Origin: Prochilodus magdalenae
Taxonomy: Eukaryota > Chordata > Actinopteri > Characiformes > Prochilodontidae
Assembly: GCA_024036415.1 (NCBI GenBank)
Contig: JAMWET010000668.1
Span: forward strand, 310,001 to 374,000
Direction: 5' to 3'
DNA: 64,000 nucleotides
The stretch's first letter is position 1; each line of letters starts with the position of its first letter. The notes beneath the pieces are model-generated. The model ran no database searches, was not told the origin of the DNA, and saw only the letters and a program-made list of their open reading frames with translations. This document shows, one piece after another, positions 49,755-60,815 of the stretch. The translations under genes were made by a program, and so were the position numbers.

Positions 49755-50370
49755 GATTCCCTTTTTCTTCTTGTTTTCTTTTTTGTCTCTTGTTACTTTC
49801 TCTCCTTCTCTTGTTCTTTCTTGGTCTCTTCCCCACTGTCATTTCTTCTTTGAGGTCTATCTTGCACTTTTCTGTTCTCTTTTTGTTTTCTCTCCCATCT
49901 TTTCTCTACCTTTCTTTCTCTCTTGCAGTCATTCTCTCTTGTTGTCATCTTCTGCTTTTTTCTGTCTAGTTCTTACTTTATCTTTCCCTCTATGCTCTTT
50001 TCTGTTTTGTTTTTTTATGTCTTACCTGTGTACCTCTTTCTCTCTTGGTGTTCTCTCTCACACTTTTAATTTATCTATCTTCTCTTTTCTTCCATTTCCT
50101 CATTTTTTCTTCTCTTGCCAATTTTCTTTCTTTCTGTCTTTCACTGTCTCTTTCTTTCAATATCTCTTTTTTCTCTATTGCACTTTCTTTTGTGTTAAAT
50201 CTTGTCATTTTTGTCTTGTTTGCTCTTTTTCTCATTCTCTCCTCACTTTCTGTCTCTCTCTTGCTCTCTCGTTATTTTTGCCTCACTGTCTTTGCCTTGC
50301 TTTTTTACTCCTCTCTCTCACTTAGTTTTCATTTCTCTTGTTCTTTTTTGTATTACTTTCTCTTCTTTTT

Positions 50371-50419
<49 letters not shown>
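49755..50419. repeat. 665-bp polypyrimidine tract ending in a CT microsatellite
   Basis: CT-rich on the plus strand throughout, closing with (CT)23 at 50374-50419. Frames of 90-184 codons across it are Ser/Leu/Phe artefacts. Confidence 0.9.
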
Positions 50420-50423
<4 letters not shown>

Positions 50424-50599
50424 TCTCTTCTCTAATTTGAAAGTGGGCTACCATTAACAGTCAGAGTTAAGTCACCTCTTTATGCCCCACTATAACGTGG
50501 TGTCATTGCCCCTTTCCAGTTTCTAAAATAAACACACCCAATAGACCGGGAGCCGCTAGCGCCATAGTAACAGATAAAGGGTGGGCTAACCTTCACATA

Positions 50600-50609
50600 C
50601 ACACACACA

Positions 50610-50650
<41 letters not shown>
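50600..50650. repeat. CA microsatellite
   Basis: CA repeat with one AAAC interruption. Confidence 0.95.
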
Positions 50651-50654
<4 letters not shown>

Positions 50655-51749
50655 ATCATCACGTGGTTTTATGGTTATATACATATATACAAAAATGTGC
50701 AGTAACACGCAGAAATCCTAGGCATCTATAAAATATAAAACATTATTAGAATAAATACTAATTAACATAAATACAGTAAACAAAATGTTTTTTTCTTTCA
50801 TAAAATTATATATACTAATATATTAATCTTTGCAACTTGGTAACACTGCTTTGCAAGCACACTTTCTTTTCATTCTTTGATGACTTGCAGACGCATTGTA
50901 CCAAAGAAAAAGTCAGCTATAATGTTCAAATATAACATTACAAATATATAAATACAAAACAAAAGAAAACTATCAACATTTAAAACTGAGTGCTTCAAGT
51001 GATTGATATTTTATCCTATTTGAATGTCAAACGTGACATATTGTTGATGTGTTTGTTGGTGTGTCCTCTGTAATATACTGTGTAACATTTACTTTTATAG
51101 CACTTAATACTGCTTTGATTTAAGCTTTCAGTAACGGCATTACATGCACTTTTACTGTAATTATCAATGGTCATTATCCATTAAAAAAACATTATGTTTT
51201 CTTATTATTAATTTCAGAGCCATACATGGTATTATTACAGTATATAAATGATGACTGCAAAGCACTGTTACCAATTCACAAAGTTTATAAACACATTTAA
51301 AATGAATTCAGACTTCAAATAAAGTCTTATTCAGTAGGATAAGATTAACCATAAAACCAACTTAAACACAGAAAGCAAAAATTATTGGTCTTGCTTTCAT
51401 TTTTCAGACTGAAAGCTACAGTGGCCAAGAAGTGCAAAAACAATTAACAAAAATGACAAAAGTAAAAACAAATTTATAAGATGTGAACCACTTTTAGCAG
51501 TACCAAAACACTTTTACAAACTCGGAAACACTTATACAAACTCTGAATTCTGACATGGTAGGTCTAAAACACAGGAAGTGCTTGTTGAGGATGCTTGTCA
51601 ATCAAACTTTTCCTTGTACCATTCACAGCTTCAGAGTAAATTTCTGTAGAATGCTGGTAATTTTTTACACTCAAACACACCAGTGTGGTAAACACGCAGC
51701 AGCTACAATGACACTGAGTGACTGCATCCAAGCTGAATAGATTTCTTTG
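50651..51749. other. Intronic stretch, no gene recognised
   Basis: AT-rich. A two-copy repeat of about 22 bp (aaaacacttttacaaactc-like) lies at 51505-51548. Nothing else recognised. Confidence 0.55.
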
Positions 51750-51986
51750 TAGAATTCACTGTGTGACACTGACTAATTTACACTTACAGCTTACCTTACA
51801 CTTACAAGGTTAATCATATTACAGGTAGGCCCAATGCAATGTTAGGAGTCTTACCCAAGGACTTTCCCAAGGGCTTATTGGTGCAGCACAGCATAGTCAC
51901 CCAGACCGGGAATCGAACCCCAGTCTCCAACATGTGGTGGTGGCTCCTTGGAGAGTATTGGTGTTATTAACAGAACTACACCAACC
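51750..51986 (-). mobile_element. tRNA-derived SINE
   Basis: On the minus strand the head reads GGTTGGTGTAGTTCTGTTAA (A-box-like), followed about 50 nt later by GGGGTTCGATTCCCGG, a consensus RNA polymerase III B box (51908-51919 on the plus strand). The spacing and order fit a tRNA-derived promoter, but the intervening arm is not a foldable tRNA anticodon region. The body contains AAGTGTAAGGTAAGC and AAATTAGTCAGTGTCAC, similar to the tails of teleost SINEs. The 3' boundary is approximate. Confidence 0.6.
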
Positions 51987-52812
51987 ACATGACTCTACAG
52001 AGTGTAGGACATTTAAAGTGATATTCATGTCCATAACAAACTAACAGGTAGCCTCGCCACTTAATTAGCTACAAAGCTCTGTGTGCAAGTGCAAATCATG
52101 TCCTCAATTGGTTTTTCATCTCAGAGAACCTGGCCTGGGATTCTCAAGTGAACATAAAGGTAGACTTCAGGGGCAGAACTTGCCTAGAGATCCAGTAATG
52201 GCAGGAAAAGCAGTTTACAGTCAAAGGCTCTTTTAATGATCACAGGGCAGAGACTACTGGCTTACAGGGCCTGGTCACCAATAACCATAGAACTTCATCT
52301 CATGGTTAACACCGCAGCAACATGAAATGACCCTAACAACCTAACCCTAACCCTAGAGTTTAAGAAAGAGACGAACAGGCTGAACTAAACCACTTGGAGT
52401 TGTACGTGTTAAGGAAAGTAAGTGGGCTGTAACGCTAGCTATAGAGGATATCCAGCTAGCTAGCTTAAAATGACCTTTGCAAAACGCCCACTTTTTACAG
52501 CCCATGTGGTTTAGATGTCACGTGTTCATCTCTCTCTTCCATCTGCTCTTTTAAAAACTCTAAAGATCATTTACAGGAAAAACAAATGCATTCCAGCTTG
52601 CAAAAACGCATGTCACAAAATGGACAAAACATGCATTAGCGTTGTACCCTTACTCAACAAGCACATCCCATGTGTTAGATCTGTCCTTTCTGTCAAAATT
52701 CACAGTTTGTGAAAGTGTTTCGGTACTGGTGTTGCACATCTTGTAAATGTGTTTTGCTTTTGTGATTTTTTTTCTGAAAGGGTAATTTGTTTTGCACTTC
52801 TCGGCCACCGTA

Positions 52813-52813
<1 letters not shown>

Positions 52814-52862
<49 letters not shown>
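52814..52862. repeat. CA microsatellite
   Basis: Uninterrupted CA repeat of about 24 units. Confidence 0.95.
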
Positions 52863-53620
52863 ACATACATTCAGGGCTCACTGCTTTAGCATCACTGTTA
52901 CTGAGACAACAACACTGGAAAGCCACAGCAGATCCGTTTCTACAACAAGACCCACAGCTACACACTCACCTTGACTTGTGCAAATTCGGATGCAGCCTTA
53001 ATGAGAAAAAGAAAAATGAGAAAAATGTGACTAAATTTCATTCTATAGCGCCTTTCTCAAACCTAAAGTCACTTCTCAACAGTTGTAAGATACCTTTGAA
53101 AGCCTTAACAGATTAACAGAATTTCAGTTTGTGGTGGTGGTGTTATTGGTTAAGAATCAATCTGAGCACAGTCTACAGTTTGGCTGATGGTGCACACCAT
53201 GTGAACCACATTTTTTATTTGTCTCGCCTAGAGAGCGCTCTGCTCCATATACAGTTTGCAGGCTACTGATGACACAGTCAAAGCAATGTTCTGTGCCAAA
53301 CTCTCCCCTCTGACTGCACTCAAGCAATAACAAAAACAATGTCTTAGATAAGTGCCCATGTTGTACCATACAGAATTAAGGATTTTGATCACTGTTAAAT
53401 GTGCTGGCATTTAATTCTAGGTCAAACAGCAGATCAGTACACACGTGGGGCCAAAGATGTACAAGGAAACAAAGAACTTTGTGAAGAGCTAGCTAAGGGA
53501 CAATCCTGTGAAACTGTCATACAGGTGAACCATTACACCTTCAGTCTGATCATATCTTTGATGGTTGGCCTATTTGCTCTAGCTGAAAGTTATGTTTTCC
53601 AAGCAGATAATAAAACACTT

Positions 53621-53655
53621 CTGTAAGCCACTTAGAGGGTTTGCTAAATGTGGTA
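53621..53655 (+). repeat. Fish SINE-tail-like fragment
   Basis: The string tgtaagccacttagagggtt followed by tgctaaatg is a diverged form of the teleost SINE tail (GTAAGTCGCTTTGGATAA...GCTAAATG). No head or polymerase III box is visible upstream. Confidence 0.35.
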
Positions 53656-53659
53656 ACCA

Positions 53660-54700
53660 TAAATATAGAGGTGAATTACAGTGATGAAGCTTATATAACA
53701 TGACATAGGTGAGCGCATTCACGCCATTTGCATTTCATAATTAGAAATAAAAGTGACTGTAATCAACTGACGCAGGCTCAGACCATAAACCAGTACAGTA
53801 TAACAGTTTAGGCTATTTATTCTTGCTGATGGAGCATGAGGGTTCAGGCAAAGTGCACAAAACTGGAAGTTCAAGACAAGCTTTTGGGTGGATCATGACT
53901 GTGAATTTCAGATTTAGTTATAAAATAGCAGTTTGTGTGGTAGGCATATAGTTGAGCAATCTTTTCTTAACAGTCTCTGCTTAGACGCTGCTTAGAAGTT
54001 TATCACTGGCAATGGCAAAAGCATGTTGCGATTTAATGGTATTTCTTATGCCATAAACTGGTGAAAAGTGTACTTTCAATGTACACCACGTTTATATTTG
54101 TATGTACAAAAGAAGGTATTATATTATACAGTAACTGAAACTGGATAAAAAAAGTGTGCACAGCACTTGAGATTGTTTATACAGAAACAAGTCCTATACA
54201 ATGTTTTCCTGTTTTTAAATACAGCAAAATCTAGTATAACGTAGTATCTAGTATAAAAAAGTATAACGGTTACAGTCAACCGATATATCAAATTGAACTT
54301 TATTATAAATAAGAGTATATAAACCTTTCTTAGCTGACCAATATCTTTTGAGGTAGTTCAGGGATATTGTGTCTTGGCTGACTATCTACATTTGGGAAGG
54401 GGTGACTACATGCAATGCAGATAGGACAGGCAATTGCTTGGGGTCCCAGGCCAGTGGGGGGCTCCAGAGCTTATATAATTTTTTTTTTAAATGACAAGTT
54501 TTTTATGTTTTAATTATTTAATAGGGTACTTGTGTTTAATTTTGTATGTATTATGTATTTTATGTGTGACTTTTGCCACCTGTCAAAATTGTGTAACTGT
54601 GTAAGTATATATATAGTATATATATACTAGTATATATATTTTCACAGTTTGTCTTGGCAGACTGAGCTAATTTTGTGTAAATCAGCTCACAGCTGTGCAG
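53660..54700. other. Intronic stretch, no gene recognised
   Basis: AT-rich, with a TATA-type patch at 54605-54640. The CAATTGCTTGGGGTCCCAGG word at 54430-54450 resembles scattered fish repeat fragments, but it is too short to assign. Confidence 0.5.
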
Positions 54701-54724
54701 GTGTACTAAGACCAGGTGACCCAC

Positions 54725-54956
54725 CTTGGTGTCCGTATTCATCGGTGTCCCTGTGGACCATGTCTTTGACGCGTGTCCCGTACAACAGGCGTGAGGAGTC
54801 GTGCTCAAAAGCTTTGAGTGTTTCGCTGGAGCTGTAGGATTTTTGCGTAGGGACGCGGCACTCCTCACTGTCTCCGGACGAGCCTGTGTAGCGCCGCTCT
54901 TTCTCTCGCCGGCTCTTCGTCAGCGAGCAGTAAGGCCTGCGCTCCTTCACATCCAT
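54725..54956 (-). CDS. tenm3: Teneurin-3 coding exon 1 (start codon, N-terminal intracellular domain)
   Basis: This exon encodes residues 1-77 of a teneurin, a type II transmembrane adhesion protein that pairs with itself and with latrophilins in neural wiring. The ATG is at 54956-54954, with A at -3 and G at +4 (strong context). The peptide opens [20 protein letters not shown] and contains the family block [16 protein letters not shown] (residues 35-50) and [15 protein letters not shown] (56-70). These match teneurin-3 better than teneurins 1, 2 or 4 as I know them. A basic run at residues 14-22 (KSRREKERR) could act as a nuclear localisation signal; cleaved teneurin intracellular domains are known to reach nuclei. 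The exon ends ...CACCAAG followed by donor gtgggt (54724-54719), phase 1, and the split Gly codon joins exactly to exon 2. By eye the region is CpG-rich compared with its surroundings. Paralogue identity is from memory of the family, not from a search. Confidence 0.93.
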
Positions 54957-54997
54957 CCTGCCGGCATGACGCACAATGAAGCGCAACACACACACAT
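54947..54997 (-). promoter_or_regulatory. Upstream ORF overlapping the tenm3 start codon
   Basis: An ATG at 54997-54995 opens a 16-codon frame that ends at TGA 54949-54947, ten nucleotides inside the tenm3 coding sequence and in a different frame. A second ATG in the same small frame (54967-54965) has G at -3. The first uATG has a weak context (T at -3 and at +4) and begins inside a short TG run. Overlapping uORFs of this kind usually lower initiation at the main start. That role here is inferred, and it requires this UTR to be part of the mature transcript. Confidence 0.45.
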
Positions 54998-55065
54998 ACA
55001 ATGCAGCGCCCACAAACGCTCTCTCACTGCAGGCACTGCCCACTGATCAGCTTAGCGTCGTTTAC
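54957..55065 (-). other. tenm3: Probable 5'UTR part of the tenm3 start-codon exon
   Basis: This is the 109 nt between the ATG and the best splice acceptor upstream, tctgtacag|GTAAACG at 55066/55065. That acceptor follows a long uninterrupted CT tract and is the strongest within several hundred bases. Weaker possibilities closer to the ATG are ctgcag (near 55030) and ccggcag directly before ATG; neither has a good pyrimidine tract. The segment is CpG-rich and holds an out-of-frame upstream ATG. The boundary is inferred; no transcript evidence is available here. Confidence 0.55.
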
Positions 55066-55071
55066 CTGTAC

Positions 55072-55154
<83 letters not shown>

Positions 55155-55180
55155 AAAACAGCGTGAAACAGAGGTCAGTC
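55066..55180 (-). promoter_or_regulatory. 3' splice site of the start-codon exon, built from a CT microsatellite
   Basis: On the minus strand this stretch reads CTGACCTCTG, a T-rich stretch, about 80 nt of CT repeat with two CTGT interruptions, then gtacag|GT. There is no AG dinucleotide between the CTGAC (branch A about 55175) and the terminal AG at 55067-55066. That is the AG-exclusion-zone pattern of a distant branch point, here about 110 nt from the splice site. The sequence pattern is seen directly; its use in splicing is inferred. Confidence 0.5.
55071..55150. repeat. GA microsatellite (CT in tenm3 sense)
   Basis: About 80 bp of GA repeat on the plus strand with two ACAG interruptions. 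It lies directly beside the predicted acceptor of the start-codon exon. Confidence 0.97.
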
Positions 55181-55312
55181 TGCGCTAAGCTGTACACTTA
55201 ATCTTCCCAGGATTCACAAATCCCCCCCCCCCCACCTTCTGGACTCTGCTAACACAGTATGTTTTTCTTCTCAGTGGGACAGTGTGTGTGGTTAAGAGTG
55301 AGATTTTGAAAG

Positions 55313-55313
<1 letters not shown>

Positions 55314-55391
<78 letters not shown>
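55314..55391. repeat. TA microsatellite
   Basis: About 78 bp of TA repeat with one GTA interruption near the end. Confidence 0.97.
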
Positions 55392-55392
<1 letters not shown>

Positions 55393-56129
55393 ATCACGCA
55401 TAGAGCTGTTTTTTCACCTCTGTTTCTGAATGTGTTTCTGAATGTGTGGGTGAGCTCTGGCCTTTGTATGGTTTTGATTGTGTGGGGGAGTGTGTGTACT
55501 GGGAGCTGTTCTTCAGGGGCCTGTGCAGTGTATTGGAGTGTGTAGTTAGGAGGGGGTTGTAATTGATGGCCACTCTCTGCTGGCCTCGGATATGTCAGGA
55601 GTTACTGATAACCTGGACGCAGCCATAAGGGAGCGAAAAAAGAAAACAGCAAAACATCAGCGCATCGGGTGCGGGCGGGACAGGGGAGAAAAATAGCCAA
55701 CAACCTTTCATTAAACTCTGCCAGCAAGAATTAATAAAATCTACCTACAACATCCTGGGAAACGATACAGGGAAAGAAGAAGGAGAGAACTGTTAATGGG
55801 AGACAGCGGAGAAATAAACGACAGCGCGGGCCCCGGGGTGCTGTTCAGATGTTTATTAGCACAAACCCTCTCTGCTTCTAATTCTGGGCTTGGATAATTG
55901 CAGTACTTTAATTTCTTTCTTGGCTGGCCTTGTTTTGGAAGTCTCTTGCTCCGTACGTGCCTCGCCACTCACACTCAGACAAACTTTTCTTTTCCCCCCG
56001 ACTCTTTCTATCTTTCTTTTTTGTCTCCCAGCGTGTGCGACGCTGTGTGATTTTACAGTCTTCTTATTTATTTATTTTGTTAAATGATGGATTAAAGTGT
56101 CATATTTTTTATTTGATGTGAATGAAAAC

Positions 56130-56130
<1 letters not shown>

Positions 56131-56162
<32 letters not shown>

Positions 56163-56390
56163 AAAAAAGAGAGAGAGAAAGAAAGAAAGAAACAAACAAA
56201 CAAAGAATAAGCAAATATTGTAAGAACATTGTGTAGGATGAAACATGCCTTTCCTTCAGCAGCCTTTGAGCTTAGAAAAAGTAGAGAGAGAAAGATAGAG
56301 AAAAAGAGAAAGAGAAAGAGAGAGAGAGAGGAAGACAGAGAGACAGAGAGACAGAGAGAGGGAGAGATAGAGAGAGCGGGAGACAGAAAT
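56131..56390. repeat. GAAA array and GA-rich tract
   Basis: GAAA tetranucleotide array at 56131-56205, then a mixed GA tract at about 56283-56385. Confidence 0.93.
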
Positions 56391-56886
56391 ACGTTTGAGT
56401 GAAAGTAGATTGTGATTGGACAGTGCAGAGTGTACCAGGATATTTCCATGGATAGTTAGCGCTAGTATTGGCTATTGCCAAAGACAGGTGTGGCCTGCCT
56501 TGATCTGCTGAGAGAAGCTGACAGATAAAAATGACAAAGACAGAGCAGTTTAAAAATTGGGGCAATTATCTAAACAACCAACATAAATGTTTTGCTTACT
56601 AATTATGAATTATGCTTACTTGTTATGAATGTCATGAATAATGTGGACAGCTTTTAATATTTTAGTAATAATATATAAGATAACAATAATAGTAGGAAGA
56701 TATAAGATAATTTTAACACTGGAATATAACACTGTGGATACAAAACATTTAACTTCTATACAATTCTAACTACGTTACTTTAATATTATGCTTATTTAAT
56801 TATTTCACTTTTATGAGCATATGAACAAGCTAACACATTTAGATTACAATACTATTACAATGTGGTAAACAATACACTGTGCACTA

Positions 56887-57061
56887 TGTGTGTGTGTGTT
56901 TGTGAGTGTGTGTGTGTGTGTGTGTTTGTGTGTGTATGTGTGTTTGTGCGTGTGTTTGTGTGTGTGTGTGTGTATGTGTGTGTGTGTGTGTGTGTTTTGA
57001 GTGTGTGTGTTTGTGTGTGTGTGTGTTTGTGCGTGTGTGTGTTTGTGTGTGTGTGTATGTG
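56887..57061. repeat. Compound GT microsatellite
   Basis: About 175 bp of GT repeat with regular GTTTGT, GTATGT and GTGCGT variants. Confidence 0.95.
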
Positions 57062-58650
57062 TCCATAATGATCTGATCTTCTCTGTCTTCATAAATTAAT
57101 TAAGACTGGTAAGATCATTATTATTGGTAATTAAATTCTTAATCACAAATGTTGTGGTTCAATGACCATCACTGGGCCTTAAAACACTGACAGCACTAAT
57201 ATAGCAAAGACCTCACACTGGATGATATGGGAAATAGTCTTTAAATGACCATTTACATTCAGCAAAAGCAGAAGATGGTGCTAAATTATCAATGAAGCTG
57301 TATTACAATACATCATTGCATAAGTCGCAGAACTACAGGCCCTGTGATACTGTGCTAAAACACAGCATTCATAAATAGCACTGTGGCAGCCTTATAAAAA
57401 TGTCCTTATGTTTTATCTCCTCTCCGATCTCAGGTCTTTCATTCAGGTCCCTTTTAGCCCATGTCACTTTTTATGGCAACCTACAGCTGGATTCTTTATC
57501 ACAGAAAATAAAAGAAACACTGGACAGTGTCCATTTCAGAAGTCCGATTTTGTTTTATGATGTTTTATGGCGTTGTCTGTTTCTTATTTAAGAAAAGGAG
57601 AACATAGGGAAAAAACCTATCTTTGTGAATTAAAATTTACCTCATACTTCAAATGGAAAGTGTGTATATCTGTCAACTAAATATATAGTGGGGGATATTT
57701 GAGGCACATAAATATATAGTTGCTTAGAAAACTACACAGTGACGCTGCAGGTGACTCAAAAGTGGCCATGTAAGTATAGGACACTAAACGACATACACCA
57801 ACTCAAACAAACAAAGAGTAACCGCCTTTGGTTATTAGCTAAAAACACTTACTGTAAATCCTCTGTATAAAAAAATAAGCTACTGAACACTGGGTCACTG
57901 CTGAACTGAACTGTACCATTCACAAAAATAGTTTATTCCAATTCCAAGACATAAATACTAGGGACAATAGCAGAAGCCAGACAGAGTAGTAAAAGAAGAT
58001 GGCCTGAGGCAAAGGTATGGGCAAAAGTAAAAAACTGGTTTGAGCCAAATGCAGGGGTAAAAATGGGGAGAGCAGCAGACAGAGATGGGCACAAATAAGC
58101 GTGGGGGAGAAAAAACAGTGTCACATGTAGGGACAAAACCAATAGGAGCAAAAACCAACCGCTGGGAGACATCACAAGCTCTCTCCCTTAGACATATTCT
58201 CTCTGTTTAGCTCTCTCTATCAAAAGCTGTAGATAGTGACACATGCCTGCTCACTCAGTTCTCTCAAAACAAGGAGGATTACTTAACCCCTAATAAATTT
58301 GACAGCATCAGTAAAGAAAGTGCTTGTGGATGTGTATGTGAGCCCAACCACATTTTTCCAGAACTGTGTCATCAGTGTACTTCAGGGGGGAAGTAATTTG
58401 GAAAGGCAACACTTGACTCGACAGGATGGATTATTCTTTTAATCAGGTCAAAGGTGGGGTATGCAGCGTATGTGTGCGCATTTGTGTGTGCGTGTGTCTC
58501 TGGTCTTCCTGGGTGACCTCAGACATTGCCTAGGGTTGCTTACCCATCCCCTATGCAAGTGCATATGAGTGTGGGTGGCCCTGGCATTGTTTGTGTGGCT
58601 CTATAGGTGGTGCCACCTGCTTTTCGTCCCTTCATACCTCGTTCTGCCAT
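57062..58650. other. Upstream stretch, no gene recognised
   Basis: Unique-looking DNA. A block at about 57.39-57.56 kb has balanced composition and no repeats. No exon or promoter signal I can support. Confidence 0.5.
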
Positions 58651-58659
58651 TCTTAATGA

Positions 58660-60280
58660 ATGAACAGGAGGGGGAGATGGAGAAAAGAATGGAGCAGGTA
58701 ACAATGATTTTACAATGAGAGAGAGGTGGAAATGTTACGTGGAGGGGAAAGAGCAATGCTGGAAAGAGACAGAGCAAGAATGTAAGAGAGAAAGGGAGGT
58801 CAGAGTAAGAGAATGACGGACTGATGAAAAAAAAAAGTGGAAATAGAATGATGCAAGAAGATGGGTGCAACATAGCTTTAAACCGTAACATCATGGTACC
58901 TGAAGAAGTAACAGGCGATGTGATAATATTTGATCAATAATGTGAATTTTGTGGAGAAATACTGTCACACTAAATTTGTTTATCATGCTTATAATTACAG
59001 ATTGCAATTCTGACCATTCTGAAGTGCCAAAAAGAGATGGGTGGATAGATGAGTGAATGGGGAGAAACAATTGTAGAAATTAATGGAAAACAGAATACAG
59101 AGAAGACAGAGAAAGGAAGAATAAAAGAATGAAAGAGGCATTTAAGAAATAGAAGATGTAATGGATAGATGAAAAAATAAAGGTGAAAAATAGGAGGCGA
59201 GAGAGAATGAGAGCGGAAGGGAGAGAGATGGCAGAAAGAGTTGTACAGACATGCTACAAAATGAAAAGTTAAGAGAAAGATTTTAGAAACAAATGGATAT
59301 TCATAAAAAAACACAGAGTAAAGGAATGTTTTATAGAAATGAGAAAGAGTGTGTAGAGAAGAGAGAGATGGTCAGTATAGAAATGAATATACAAGTACTG
59401 TAGGACTGAGACGAGTCTGGAGCACTCTGTGTTGCTGCTCTCAATCAAAGCTCCGCTATCTCTCTTACTACACACAACAGCTTGAAAACATCAGGCATGG
59501 GTATTTCCACTTTTATTAGAAATTTTTTCCCTCTCTCGTGCTCTCCCTCATCTTCAGTGGAGGTTGCAGGTTTATGTTTTGCCAGCCTGTGTGATACAGA
59601 GCCAAGGCATGGCAGTAATGCAAGCCAGACGTGCACTGTGTGTGTACAATAAAGAACCTTCGGGATGAGAAAGATTTTCATGGGCCAAGATATGAGAAAA
59701 GGAGAAAAGGAGAGAGAAAAAGAAAGAAAGGGGAGGGGGTTGGGGGACTGTGGCCTGTAAATTGCGATCAAAGAAAGGGAAAAGTTTAGCACTACCCGCT
59801 GTTGAGATCTTTTGTTTATAACATAAATTCCATCATCAAAAATGCAGCTTCCCCCTCCACTGCGAACCTTTACACAAATTATTTGAAGATGAAAGACAGA
59901 GAAGAATTGTCAGATGAACGAAAATAAGAGAAAAGGGAAGAAAGTGTGCTCACAAGTGAAAGAAAAAAAAAAGATTGTCTGTGTGTGTGTGTGGATGCAA
60001 AGAGACTGTGAATGGGACAATATGAAAAAAAAATGAGCGTATATTTGTGAGATAGATAAAAAGAAAAAGAGTGAGAGAAACTAGTTTGTATTTGAAAAAG
60101 TGAGAAGGGAATTAAGACAGTGAGACAATTACAGAGAGAAAAAAAAGATAGGACAAGAGAGAAAGGGACAAAGGGGGAAACAAAAAAGGGTGTGAGAGAG
60201 AAAGAGAGAGAGGGGAGAAAAAAAGAGAGAGATGAAAGTGTAAAAGAAAGAAGGAAAGAGGGGCATGCGTAAGAGGCTGC
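58660..60280. repeat. Cluster of purine-rich tracts
   Basis: The plus strand is purine-rich at about 58660-58860, 59030-59380, 59690-59745 and 59880-60280, always on the same strand, so the tenm3-sense transcript would be CU-rich here. The minus-strand Ser/Phe/Leu frames are artefacts. Confidence 0.85.
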
Positions 60281-60815
60281 ATGTGAGCAAGGAATGGAGT
60301 AAATATCAGGTGTGGAGTGACCCATATTCTGTAGAGGAGGATTACCTGTCTAAAGACTCTAAACATCTCTCTCAGCTCCTTTTATCTCTCTCTCTTTCAG
60401 CGGCGCTCTGAGTAATTACATTTCTGCTGGACGACACAATCACTGCCCACTGCTCTGACCTCTCCACAAATGGAAGAAAAAGGAGGAAGAGGCAAAGGCA
60501 GAAATCTCCCTTTGTTACTAGCACACATACAACCATTACTGTCTTTGACTACTATAACAACTAAATACAAAAAGGGGGTCAAGAATTGCCCCACAACAAA
60601 TCTCTCCAACACTGCAAGACACCTGCTCTTCAAGGTCTTAATTACATCATTATTTGACAAATCAAATCACACCTAAATTTAGTAGCCAGCAGCCTTGCTT
60701 ACAAAAAGAGCAACAACAAACAGTATTGTTATATTCCTTGAAACTAGATTTTACTTTTTCAGGGTCTCATATTAGGCTGCTTTTACAGTATGACCACAGT
60801 GATGAATGGCCTTTA

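Larger units (their letters stand above)
45237..54724 (-). other. tenm3: tenm3 intron between coding exons 1 and 2
   Basis: This 9,488-bp phase-1 intron has donor gtgggt and acceptor ttccag. It holds the 45.36-45.45 kb near-palindrome, the 47.06-47.8 kb Tc1/mariner relic, a repeat-free AT-rich block with many homeodomain-like cores (49.09-49.66 kb), a 0.67-kb pyrimidine tract (49.75-50.42 kb), a tRNA-derived SINE (51.75-51.99 kb) and four large CA or AAT microsatellites. I see no other exon: apart from exon-like sequence already listed, open frames are short and lack family motifs. Confidence 0.85.

Noticed and set aside
49697..50440. Frames of 90-184 codons rich in Phe, Leu and Ser
   Set aside because: Same cause as above: CT-rich simple sequence open in all three frames.
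51900..51986. Possible tRNA gene on the minus strand
   Set aside because: B box is good but the anticodon arm and acceptor stem do not fold as a tRNA; a SINE explains it better.
52331..52356. Telomere-like CCCTAA units
   Set aside because: Only about three imperfect copies; too few for an interstitial telomere or chromosome fusion scar.
60395..60480. ctctctctttcag acceptor-like site on the plus strand followed by GC-richer sequence
   Set aside because: It is on the strand opposite to tenm3, with no open frame or donor that makes an exon; the CT run alone creates the resemblance.
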